From the NCBI GenBank assembly GCA_026985385.1, contig JALSQM010000113.1:1-28923 (forward strand): 28,923 nt of DNA, read 5' to 3'. How positions within the stretch are numbered: position 1 is the stretch's first letter; every line of letters starts with the position of its first letter. Source of the DNA: Acidilobaceae archaeon. GTDB lineage: Archaea > Thermoproteota > Thermoprotei_A > Sulfolobales > Acidilobaceae. The notes beneath the pieces are model-generated. The model saw nothing but the letters and a program-made list of their open reading frames with translations. It did not search any database and was not told where the DNA came from. Shown in pieces: positions 1 to 7,623 of the stretch. Position numbers and translations under genes: made by a program.

Positions 1-380
<380 letters not shown>

Positions 381-600
381 ACGGCCGCGGCTGGCGCGCA
401 GCCCGGGGAGGGGGCGGGCTGGGCCCTCTCCCGTGGCCCCCGACCCCCCGGGGGCGCCCTCGAGGCCCCTGTAGGGCCTGAACGTCCCCCAGGTAGCGTC
501 TGGGGGGTGTTCAGGCCCCCATCTCCTCAAGCGTGAAGCGGCCCCACGCACCCTGCTGTGCCTCGGGGTGCGTGGGGCATGGTACCCTATTGGGGGGCGG
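381..600 (-). other. pre-16S rRNA leader with strong hairpins
   Basis: This is transcribed sequence between the predicted rRNA start (about 580) and mature 16S. It holds two long hairpins. One pairs 474-492 with 500-518: 19 continuous pairs including two G.U, with a 7-base loop. The other pairs 541-553 with 566-578 in 13 perfect pairs. A smaller hairpin (463-468 with 474-479) would compete with the first. The very GC-rich 381-430 segment is probably the 5' strand of the 16S processing stem, whose partner lies outside the window. Open reading frames here are by-products of high GC. Confidence 0.6.
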
Positions 601-624
601 GCGTATTAAGCATTTCGGGCTGGT
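601..624 (-). promoter_or_regulatory. rRNA promoter, proximal TATA/BRE
   Basis: On the minus strand CCGAAATGCTTAATACGC reads as a purine-rich BRE followed by a crenarchaeal TATA element (CTTAATAC, 603-610). Transcription would begin about 25 bases further, near 580, exactly at the base of the 541-578 hairpin. The element is AT-rich inside strongly GC-rich DNA, which makes it stand out. Confidence 0.6.
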
Positions 625-740
625 GTGCCCGCGGCTGGAGGCTGTTGGGCTCATCCCCTGCGGGGCTCGGCCCCGCGTTGCCCACGCGCCGCCGCCGGGA
701 AGCCGCGGGCACCGGGGGCGTGGTGTGAGTGTAGCTGGCG

Positions 741-758
741 GAGGCATTAAGTTTAGCT
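741..758 (-). promoter_or_regulatory. Possible distal rRNA promoter
   Basis: Minus-strand AGCTAAACTTAATGCC resembles the proximal rRNA element (both contain CTTAAT after an A-rich stretch). It could be an upstream tandem promoter, with a start near 720. No other gene on this strand would use it except the rRNA operon. The rest of 625-927 shows no gene I can support. Confidence 0.4.
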
Positions 759-927
759 GCGGGGCCTCGAGGCTTCTTGGGTTGTGGGGAAGACCTTTGG
801 GGCTGAGGGAGCCGATGATGACCCCACCCTTGACCGACTCGCTCGTCCTCCTCGGCGGTCGGCCCTGCGCGGGCTCTTCATTGGCCTGGGGGGCCTCCGC
901 CCTTTCGAGCCTCGTCATCCCGCTGGT

Positions 928-1569
928 CTAGGGCTTCCTCGCTCTGATGCAGACGAAGCCCTCTCTACCCTTGGGGGGGTGTGGCTTCTCTAGTCTATGC
1001 CTCCCCCAGGGTGGGTAGGAGAGTGTTGCGACCTTATACTCGGTGAGTAGCCCGGCCTTCTCCGTCATCCGCTCTACCTCGTCTACGGTGTAGAAGCGGG
1101 CAGCCGAGTATAGGGGGTGGCCCAGCCTGGCCCTGCTGCGGTAGAGCCGCCCCCACGGGGTGTCTCTTGGAACTATGCATGCAACCATGACACCGCCGCT
1201 GTGCAGGGCCCTGGCGGCCTCTGCTATTAGGCGCTCTGGGTCGTCGGCGAAGCATATGGTCACAACTACGAGGACCGCTGAGAGGGATCCCGGGGCCACG
1301 GGGAGGGCCTCGCCCCGCGCCAGAGCCGCCTCCACCCCCCTCTCTAGGGCGAGGCTCAGCATGCGCGGGCTCGGGTCGACGCCGTAGGTGCAGCCCACCC
1401 TTGAGGCGAAGAAGCCGCTCCCGACCCCGACCTCGAGGCAGGGCTGGGGGGCCTCCCCGCCGAGGGCCGCCTTTACCGTTTCTGCCTCGCTCTCAGCGAG
1501 TAGCCTATGCTCTAGGTACCAGGAATCGTAGCGTTGGGCGTAGACGTCGAACAGGGCCGCCGTCGCCAA
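928..1569 (-). CDS. Class I SAM-dependent methyltransferase
   Basis: A 213-residue protein with the Rossmann-fold methyltransferase pattern. The N-terminal FDVYAQRYDSWY resembles the start of UbiE/type-11 methyltransferases. Motif I is LEVGVGSGFF (about residues 45-54), followed by the acidic VDPSP loop that would bind the SAM ribose, and a LSAVLVVVTICFADDPERLI segment equivalent to motifs III/IV. The substrate (small molecule, lipid quinone or protein) cannot be told. The TTG start at 1569 sits about 20 bases after a TATA-like CTATATGTG (1585-1594), suggesting a nearly leaderless mRNA. It is divergent from the membrane protein gene at 1708 and ends just before the rRNA promoter region. Confidence 0.85.
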   Translation of the reverse strand: MATAALFDVYAQRYDSWYLEHRLLAESEAETVKAALGGEAPQPCLEVGVGSGFFASRVGCTYGVDPSPRMLSLALERGVEAALARGEALPVAPGSLSAVLVVVTICFADDPERLIAEAARALHSGGVMVACIVPRDTPWGRLYRSRARLGHPLYSAARFYTVDEVERMTEKAGLLTEYKVATLSYPPWGRHRLEKPHPPKGREGFVCIRARKP

Positions 1570-1707
1570 CGCTTGATCGACCGCTCACATATAGACCCGC
1601 CCCGGGGTTACTAGGCATCACGGCGGGGATGTCTAGGCAGGGACGAGCCGAGGGGTGAGGAGGGTCTGGAGCGATAGGAACCCGCCTCGACCCGCCGGGG
1701 AACAGGG

Positions 1708-2388
1708 TTGAGCACGGGAGGCCCCCTGGGAGAGCTGCTGGAGTCAATCAAAAACTACGGGCCCTGGGGAGTGCTGGCTCTAGCCCTCTTCTCGAACCTC
1801 ATACCCGGGTTCCCCGCGGTCTACCTAACCATAGTCGTGTCCTACGCTGCCGTGGAGAAAGACAACGTTACGGGTCTTTTAGCGATGATCCTCGCGGGGG
1901 GTCTAGGCGCTGGCATCGGTAAGTTCGTGGAGTTCTACCTATCCGACGTGCTGAGCTCCCGGGTCAAGAGGATAGAGTCGAAGAGGAGGGCGCTCAAGAG
2001 GATACTCGCCAGGACCACGTGGGAGATGGCGTTGCTCGTGTTCCTCTTCGCTGCCCTGCCGCTGCCCGATGACGTGCTCTACATCCCCCTGGGAGCCGCC
2101 GGGTACAATAAGCTGGTGTTCCTAGCCTCAGTCACCCTCGGCAAAATAGTGCTCACAGCCCTAGTCGCCGGCATTGGGGCCTTCCTAGGCTGGCTGACGA
2201 CCGAGAATATGGCACTATCGGTCGCAGCAATAGTCGCCGGCACAATCATCCTACTAGCCCTCCTCTTCGCGGTCGACTGGGAGTCAGTCCTAGAGGGCTA
2301 CGAGGAGCGGGGATGGAGGGGCGCCGTCAACGCCCTCTGCAAGGAGTTATCAAGGCTCCTCAACTCCACGCTGAGGAGGGGGCGGTGA
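1708..2388 (+). CDS. Integral membrane protein, small multidrug export/VTT (DedA)-like
   Basis: A 226-residue, strongly hydrophobic protein with about five membrane segments: approximately residues 18-45, 50-70, 105-125, 132-160 and 170-190. The pattern FSNLIPGFPAVYLT near the N-terminus and LPLPDDVLYIPLG in the middle resembles the COG2426 / small-multidrug-export (PF06695-type) group, which is distantly related to VTT/DedA scramblase-type proteins. A basic loop (residues about 85-105, many R and K) would face the cytoplasm. The C-terminal 40 residues are polar and Arg-rich. The start is a TTG; no strong Shine-Dalgarno is visible. The substrate is unknown; the export name of the family is itself only predicted. 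It converges with the ABC permease gene, separated by 58 bases. Confidence 0.7.
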   Translation: MSTGGPLGELLESIKNYGPWGVLALALFSNLIPGFPAVYLTIVVSYAAVEKDNVTGLLAMILAGGLGAGIGKFVEFYLSDVLSSRVKRIESKRRALKRILARTTWEMALLVFLFAALPLPDDVLYIPLGAAGYNKLVFLASVTLGKIVLTALVAGIGAFLGWLTTENMALSVAAIVAGTIILLALLFAVDWESVLEGYEERGWRGAVNALCKELSRLLNSTLRRGR

Positions 2389-2446
2389 GCTGGATAGCGG
2401 TCGCCGACGTCGAGCCCGTGGGGATCGATCAACCGCGCGAGCCCCC

Positions 2447-3652
2447 CTACTCCTTAACGAGTATCATTGCCTCGGGATCAGTTAACCTTATTGAGACCGC
2501 CACAGCGGCTAGGGCGACGGCCGTCATCACGGCTACGTGGACTGCCACGCCTGCCATCGAGCCTATGGCGTATGAGTTTATCGCTAGTGCCGCGTGTGTG
2601 AATGGTATTACTAGTAACGCTACTTTCAGGGCTGCGGGTAGGCTTGATATATCGGTGAAGAGGGCGGCGAAGTATATAGCGGTTGCTAGGCTTAGAACCG
2701 CCATGCCGGTGGCCTGAGCGGATCTTATCGACGGGCTCCTCGACGCTATGGGGGCTATGATTGCGGCGGTCATGAACACGAGGACCCCCGATACCAGGGC
2801 GTGGAGCCCGAGGAGGCTGAAGGGGAGTACGTGGGAGCCCCCGAGAGACCAGAAGAACACGAGGACCCCAAGGCTATCGGCTAGGGCTGCTGTGAGGCCT
2901 ATGATGGCGGATGCAACCATCTTACCCAAGACCACGTCCCTCGCTCCTAGGGGTGTGGCTAGGAGGGCCTCAAGCGTCTTCCTCTCCCTCTCCCCCACGA
3001 TAGCGTCTGTCACATAGACAACCGCCGGGTTGACGACGAATATGAGGGCGAACTCGAGGAGCCTGGCGGTTTCAGCTGCGAGCTGCTCTCGAGGCGATGC
3101 TATGGCTCCGGAGGGCTTGAAGGTGTACTCCCTCACCTCCAGGGGGTGGAGTATAAGTTCGGGGCTCGCCTCAAGCCCAGAGGCGTTTATCAGCACCTCA
3201 ACCCTCTCAACGGCCACGCGCTGCGACAGGTCTCCCAGTGCCCCACGCGCAGCGTAGTAGGCGCTCTCAGCGGCCTGGCTCGCAAGCAGCTTACCTATGT
3301 AAGCCACGAGCGGCTTGGATATGCTCGTCAGGTTCTCGTGGAACCCCCTCGGCAGGTAGACATACACATCACAGCACCCCGGCTTGGGGCTCCCAGCTTT
3401 AATGTCTACCGACACCTTGATACCCGAGGACGCGGCCCTCTGTGCTATGTCTGAAGCAAGCCAGTTAGCTATGGCGTGGATCCCCCTGTCCTCGTAGAAG
3501 ACCGTGACGCTAGCCACCTGCTCGTGGTAGAGGGCGCCTGTTAGGAGGCCTAGAGCCGGCAGTCCCAGTAGGGGCATCAACACGACGAGGGCTAGGGTCC
3601 TCCTATCCCTTGAGAGCTCAAGCAGCTCCTTCCAGATCACCGCCCTGAGCAT
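2447..3652 (-). CDS. ABC-2 type transporter permease (NatB-like)
   Basis: A 401-residue permease. It has an N-terminal cytoplasmic segment WKELLELSRDRRTL and a first membrane helix (about 22-44). A large extracytoplasmic domain follows (about 45-205), then a cluster of five or six helices. The signature GERERKTLEALLATPL (about residues 225-240), the cytoplasmic coupling element of ABC-2 exporters of the NatB/COG1668 type, lies between helices. It overlaps the upstream ATPase gene by 35 bases, so the two are translated from one mRNA and form an exporter. NatB relatives export Na+ or other cations or drugs; the cargo here is not known. The gene overlap and matched strand make the pairing secure. 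Confidence 0.85.
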   Translation of the reverse strand: MLRAVIWKELLELSRDRRTLALVVLMPLLGLPALGLLTGALYHEQVASVTVFYEDRGIHAIANWLASDIAQRAASSGIKVSVDIKAGSPKPGCCDVYVYLPRGFHENLTSISKPLVAYIGKLLASQAAESAYYAARGALGDLSQRVAVERVEVLINASGLEASPELILHPLEVREYTFKPSGAIASPREQLAAETARLLEFALIFVVNPAVVYVTDAIVGERERKTLEALLATPLGARDVVLGKMVASAIIGLTAALADSLGVLVFFWSLGGSHVLPFSLLGLHALVSGVLVFMTAAIIAPIASRSPSIRSAQATGMAVLSLATAIYFAALFTDISSLPAALKVALLVIPFTHAALAINSYAIGSMAGVAVHVAVMTAVALAAVAVSIRLTDPEAMILVKE

Positions 3653-4400
3653 CTTCCACCGCCCTCACGAACGCCTCCTCGAGGTTGGCGGCGCCATAGC
3701 GCTCCAGGGCCTCGGCGACGCTGCATGAGCAGAGGGTCCTGCCATCCACGATGAATGTGACACTATCAGCTATCTCCTGAGCTTCGAGGAGGTTATGCGT
3801 CGTCACAAGCACAGCCGCCCCCGCCCGGGCTATCGAGCGTATGACCCCTCTCAGCCTCACCGCGGAGAACACGTCCAGACCCGACGTCGGCTCGTCGAGC
3901 ACCGCCAGTTCAGGCTCGTGCATGAGGGCCCTGGCTACGAGGAGCCTCCTAGCCATACCCTTACTGTAGCCCGACGCCCTCCTAGACAATGCATCGGCCC
4001 CCAGCCCCGAGAGCTCCGCGCCCCGCCGCGCAATGGCTAGGGCCCTAGCCCGGTCGCCCCTAGCGTATGCGAGGGCGTAGAAGTAGAGGTTCTCCCACCC
4101 CGTCAGGCGCTCGTAGGGCTTAGCGTCCTCGGGCAGGTAGCCTATCCGGGCCCTAACCCTCTCAAAGCCGGAGCCCTCGGGGTCGAAGCCTAGCACCCTA
4201 ACGGCCCCGGCATCCCTGTGGGCTAGGCCCAGTATTACCCTGAGGGTCGTGGTCTTACCGGCCCCATTAGGCCCGGCTAGGACGTGCACCTCACCCCTTC
4301 TAACCTTCAGGTCCACACCCCTCAACACTTCACGGCCCCGGATGGCCTTCCTAACCCCCTCGGCTAGGATAGCGTAGGCGCCACTAGGATTCTTGTCCAA
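3618..4400 (-). CDS. ABC transporter ATP-binding protein
   Basis: The nucleotide-binding subunit of an ABC-2 exporter. Visible motifs are Walker A GPNGAGKT, Q-loop region IGYLPEDAKPYERLT (the Q-loop glutamine appears replaced: LPED), signature YSKGM in place of LSGGQ, Walker B LAVLDEP, D-loop SGLD and switch His in VTTHN. This divergence is common in CcmA/NatA-like ATPases. The frame is open up to a TTG at 4448, but I prefer the TTG at 4400. GGAGGTG (4410-4416) is an ideal Shine-Dalgarno nine bases before it, and GGATTAATCC (4437-4446) is a plausible TATA. The permease gene follows with a 35-base overlap. The C-terminus is extended past the ATPase core by about 40 residues. Confidence 0.9.
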   Translation of the reverse strand: MDKNPSGAYAILAEGVRKAIRGREVLRGVDLKVRRGEVHVLAGPNGAGKTTTLRVILGLAHRDAGAVRVLGFDPEGSGFERVRARIGYLPEDAKPYERLTGWENLYFYALAYARGDRARALAIARRGAELSGLGADALSRRASGYSKGMARRLLVARALMHEPELAVLDEPTSGLDVFSAVRLRGVIRSIARAGAAVLVTTHNLLEAQEIADSVTFIVDGRTLCSCSVAEALERYGAANLEEAFVRAVEDAQGGDLEGAA

Positions 4401-4494
4401 GCGAAACAGCACCTCCTCCCCAGCACTGTAAACGGGGATTAATCCCAAAGAACCTAACCCCAGAGCGGCGGGCCCTCCCCGCGGGGGGTCTCAA

Positions 4495-5154
4495 GTGGCG
4501 TCGGCTGCCTCGGAGTTCATAGCAGTCTACGGCGAGAGGGGTTACTACGTGCTTAAAGCGATCCTAGAGGCCTCTAGAGACCTCGTGGGGAGGGCCCGGC
4601 TGGGCGATTTCGACTACAAGAGCGTTAAGAGGAAGCTGAGGGAGTACGGCCTAGACTATAACCCCTCCCTCCTACTCTCGAGGCTCGAGAAGGAGTATGG
4701 CCTCATAGAGACAACGTATCGTAGCGGGGGCCAGCATTGGTGGAGGATCACGGATCTAGACTCCATAGAGGAAGCGGTTGCCGAGTACGAGGGTAGACCC
4801 CCGGCTCGATCCTCCGCCAGCGACCCCAGGATAAGGCTCCTCAGGGTACAGTTCTACTCGCTCGACCCCACGAGGCTACTAGCCCGACTCGAGAGGCTCT
4901 CGAGGCGCAGGAGCCCCGAGTCGCTGAGGCTCCTGCGGGAGATAGCGTTCAGGGAGCTACCCTACGTGGTCGAATTCATCTCGAGGGCGGAGGAGCTGGG
5001 CGTCGAGGATGAACTCTCAGCTGAAATAGATCTTGCGAGGAGGATCCTAGAGGCTGCCGAGAAAGCTGTTGGAGTCGGGTACCACCCCGGAGAGCGGGGT
5101 ATTCTAAGGCTCGAGGATGACCCCCTTAGAAGCGGCGTGGGAGAGCCTCTCTAG
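4495..5154 (+). CDS. Winged-helix-like protein, conserved crenarchaeal type
   Basis: A 219-residue protein. I do not recognise a named family. Residues 1-95 look like a winged-helix DNA-binding domain: ERGYYVLKAILEAS helix, a central helix YNPSLLLSRLEKEYGLI and a wing with HWWRITDLDS. A linker rich in Pro/Arg/Ser (about 98-110) leads to an all-helical, charged C-terminal half with coiled-coil character (LLARLERLSRRRS, AEIDLARRILEAAEK). A transcriptional regulator is a fair guess but unproven. Start GTG at 4495. The 3' end overlaps the converging ligase gene by 51 bases, so the last 17 residues are constrained by both reading frames; an earlier true stop is not available. Confidence 0.65.
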   Translation: MASAASEFIAVYGERGYYVLKAILEASRDLVGRARLGDFDYKSVKRKLREYGLDYNPSLLLSRLEKEYGLIETTYRSGGQHWWRITDLDSIEEAVAEYEGRPPARSSASDPRIRLLRVQFYSLDPTRLLARLERLSRRRSPESLRLLREIAFRELPYVVEFISRAEELGVEDELSAEIDLARRILEAAEKAVGVGYHPGERGILRLEDDPLRSGVGEPL

Positions 5155-5898
5155 CATAGCTTTAAACGCCTCTGACAACACGGCCCTATTATCATAAGAC
5201 TGTATGACCTCCTCCAACCTACCCCTGCTCCACCCCCTCATCTCAGCGGCTAAACGGACGGCGAGGCGTAGCGCCCTCGTGGCCTCATCTACTATGGTGA
5301 TGTCGGCCTTCTGGGCTGTCCTGGAGAACGGGTTCAAGTCTATGGCGGCAACCACCTTACCCGCCCTGCGGAGGGCCTCCGTTCTATCTCCATCCTCTAT
5401 CCCTACTAGGACGAAGTCGGCCGAGTATATCCCCTCCTCGCATACTATGCCGCGAGCGCTCTCCAGGCCCGGTAACCTCTTCTTGCTACACCCAAGGCCC
5501 AGCACCACCTCGGCGCCATGCTCCCGGAGGTGTTGAACTATAGCCTTAACCCTCTCCTCACTCCTATAGAAGAGGTTGACCTCGAGGGGGGCACCCGTCA
5601 ACTCGGAGAGCTGAACAAGCTCCCGGGGGGCCAGCGCGGCCATGTTACCGTTTACCGATATGACTGGGTGCCTCGATGTCAACATGTATGCGACGGCGGC
5701 TCTCACAGCCCTCTCAGCGAAGGGGTGAGTCCTCTCTCCTAGTATGTAGTCGAAGGCCTCGCCCCTCCCGTGAGCTATTAAGCCCTGGGGCACGACTAAG
5801 CCCTTCTCGAAGCCCTCAACTAGCCTCTCACGCAGTACGAGAGAGTGATACCGGGGGTGGCTCCTCGGGATAACCCACTCATCCAAGGCCCCGCTCAC
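5104..5898 (-). CDS. 4-phosphopantoate--beta-alanine ligase (archaeal PPS)
   Basis: It condenses 4-phosphopantoate with beta-alanine, using ATP, to give 4'-phosphopantothenate, the archaeal replacement for PanC plus PanK. Family hallmarks are seen: IPRSHPRYHSL at the N-terminus, GLIAHGRGEAFDYILGE, PVISVNGNMAAL, LEVNLFYRSEERV, GIYSADFVLVGIEDGDRTEAL and AIDLNPFSRTAQKADI. The frame is open to 5934, but GTG at 5898 is the better start. It overlaps the pantoate kinase stop as GTGA, follows a GGGGGGAG ribosome-binding site, and gives the N-terminus usual for the family (264 residues). It is last in the operon coaBC-nadE-PoK-PPS and converges with the winged-helix gene, overlapping it by 51 bases. 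Confidence 0.93.
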   Translation of the reverse strand: MSGALDEWVIPRSHPRYHSLVLRERLVEGFEKGLVVPQGLIAHGRGEAFDYILGERTHPFAERAVRAAVAYMLTSRHPVISVNGNMAALAPRELVQLSELTGAPLEVNLFYRSEERVKAIVQHLREHGAEVVLGLGCSKKRLPGLESARGIVCEEGIYSADFVLVGIEDGDRTEALRRAGKVVAAIDLNPFSRTAQKADITIVDEATRALRLAVRLAAEMRGWSRGRLEEVIQSYDNRAVLSEAFKAMLERLSHAASKGVILEP

Positions 5899-6770
5899 TC
5901 CCCCCAAGGTGGGGCCTGCTCGGGGTATATCCACTCTAGCCTAAGGCCACCCCTCCAGAACTCGTGGAGCCTAACCTCGTAGCCGTAGCGGGAGAGGAGG
6001 TCGGCCACATCGGCCGCTCTATCACGCTCCACAATGAATACGGCCACCCTCTTCTTGGAGTAGCCACCTAGAACCCCCTCCATGGATAGGATCTCCGCGG
6101 CTACATCGCCTAGGAGCCCTCTGAGCCAGCCCACTCTAAGGGAGTAGTTGGTCGCCTCCTCCACGAACCTATCGAAAGTCGGATCCCTCTCGAGCCTCCT
6201 TAGGGCATTAAGGGCCTCCGAGGCCTCCCGATCGGAGAGCCTCCCCAGCAGGGAGGATGTCTCCTCCTCGCCCCTCGACGCCGTTACCACGGCGAGCGTT
6301 GGAGGAGCGGGTATGTAGTCCACCCTCCCAACACCGGGGGCTCCAGGCTCTATCCTCACAGCAACCCCACCGGCAGGGCTACTGAGAGCTAGTACGTCGC
6401 CGAGCCCTGTCTTGCACTCCACCTCCGCCCTATGAGCGGCTTGGGCCGCAGCCAAGAGGCTCCCGCCCCTGAAGGCAGCCACGGCGAGGGCGGCCGCGAG
6501 GGTTACGGCGGCGCTTGTGGCGTAGCCCCTCCTCGCGGGTAGGGGCTCGTGTATTGAGAGGGGTTCCCGGGCGGAGAGTATATCGAGGACCCTGGCTACC
6601 GGGCCCTCCTGTGGTCTCGAGCCGGCTCCATAACACACCCTGGCGAGAGGCGTGAGTATGATCCCTGCCCCTCTCGAGCCGGTTAGCAGGGGCTCTCCAG
6701 CGTAGTAGGGGGTAAAGAAGGCGGTTACGTGATGCGGCACCGCCCAGCACGGCACTAGCGATCCACTCAA
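5895..6770 (-). CDS. Pantoate kinase (GHMP family, archaeal PoK)
   Basis: A 291-residue GHMP-superfamily kinase that phosphorylates pantoate to 4-phosphopantoate, the step before the adjacent PPS ligase. Evidence: VPCWAVPHHVTAFFTPYY at the N-terminus, typical of the archaeal pantoate kinase group (COG1829). ARRGYATSAAVTLAAAL is the GHMP phosphate-binding glycine/serine loop in its usual pantoate kinase variant, and ECKTGLGDVLALSSPAGGVAVR is the second conserved block. TTG start at 6770, nine bases after the nadE stop with a GGGG ribosome site between. The 3' end overlaps the ligase start by four bases, indicating coupled translation. Function is inferred from family plus neighbour; both agree. 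Confidence 0.92.
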   Translation of the reverse strand: MSGSLVPCWAVPHHVTAFFTPYYAGEPLLTGSRGAGIILTPLARVCYGAGSRPQEGPVARVLDILSAREPLSIHEPLPARRGYATSAAVTLAAALAVAAFRGGSLLAAAQAAHRAEVECKTGLGDVLALSSPAGGVAVRIEPGAPGVGRVDYIPAPPTLAVVTASRGEEETSSLLGRLSDREASEALNALRRLERDPTFDRFVEEATNYSLRVGWLRGLLGDVAAEILSMEGVLGGYSKKRVAVFIVERDRAADVADLLSRYGYEVRLHEFWRGGLRLEWIYPEQAPPWGE

Positions 6771-6779
6771 GCGTGGCCC

Positions 6780-7619
6780 CTAGAGCTTCGTCTTCAGTCC
6801 AGCCTTCTTTACGACATCTATGCTAGGCGCTAGAGGGGGGTTTCTCTTATGCTCGTTGACCCTGTAGAGCTCAAGCACTCTCTCGACTACCCTCTCAGGC
6901 ACGCCCGTCTCCCTGGGCACCTCCTCAGGCTTCAAACCTAAATCGAATACAGCGTGGAGCACTAGATCAACGTGGTCATAGCTGACCCCCAGCTCCTCCT
7001 CGGCCATGTGCCCGGGCCAGAGGCCGGGGCTACTCGGCTTGAAGGCTATCCTCTCAGGCACGCCTAGGTGCGCCGCGAGCCTTCTGACCTGGCTCTTATA
7101 GAGGACGATTATAGGCTCCACATCAACAGCTCCATCACCATATTTCGTGTAGTACCCGATGAGCCATTCACTCCTATCCGTCGTCCCCAGAACCAGGTAG
7201 TTGAGCTTGTTGGCGTAGTAGTAGAGTAGGCACATGCGTATCCTAGCCCTTAAGTTCCCCAGTGGGATCCTATCCACGTCATCGCCCTCGTATATGGGTA
7301 GCGAGCCTTTGAATGTGTCCACTATGGGTGCGATATCGATCCTGTGAACCCTAACCCCGGCCTGCTTAGCCAGGCTCCAGGCGTCCTCGACGTCCTCCTT
7401 CTTCGTTACCATCGAGTCTGGGAGGATTAAGGCCTGAACCCTATCCTTACCGACAGCCTTTAGCGCTAGGTAGAAGGAGGTGGAGGAATCCACGCCGCCG
7501 CTGAGGCCTATGACGTAGCCCTTAGCACCCGTGGCCTCTAGGGTATCCCTCAAGAACTTAACTAGCTCTCGCTCGACGAGGCTGTAGTCTATGTTAACTA
7601 TGTCTTCAAGCCGTATCAA
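6780..7619 (-). CDS. nadE: NAD+ synthetase, ammonia-dependent
   Basis: It converts deamido-NAD+ to NAD+ with ATP and ammonia. The 279-residue protein has the PP-loop ATP pyrophosphatase motif SGGVDSS (residues 40-46), the region LGTTDRSEWLIGYYTKYGDGAVDVEPI that lines the deamido-NAD site, and KPSSPGLWPGHMAEEELG, all standard for NadE. No glutaminase domain is present, so free ammonia or a partner must supply nitrogen. The TTG start at 7619 lies five bases beyond the coaBC stop, with GGGGTG as ribosome site (7627-7632). Its place inside a CoA operon links two adenylated cofactor pathways. Confidence 0.95.
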   Translation of the reverse strand: MIRLEDIVNIDYSLVERELVKFLRDTLEATGAKGYVIGLSGGVDSSTSFYLALKAVGKDRVQALILPDSMVTKKEDVEDAWSLAKQAGVRVHRIDIAPIVDTFKGSLPIYEGDDVDRIPLGNLRARIRMCLLYYYANKLNYLVLGTTDRSEWLIGYYTKYGDGAVDVEPIIVLYKSQVRRLAAHLGVPERIAFKPSSPGLWPGHMAEEELGVSYDHVDLVLHAVFDLGLKPEEVPRETGVPERVVERVLELYRVNEHKRNPPLAPSIDVVKKAGLKTKL

Positions 7620-7623
7620 CGCT

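Noticed and set aside
511..931. Long open frames on both strands in the rRNA leader and promoter region
   Set aside because: They coincide with the rRNA leader, are Pro/Arg/Gly-rich from the high GC content and show no protein-like composition or ribosome site.
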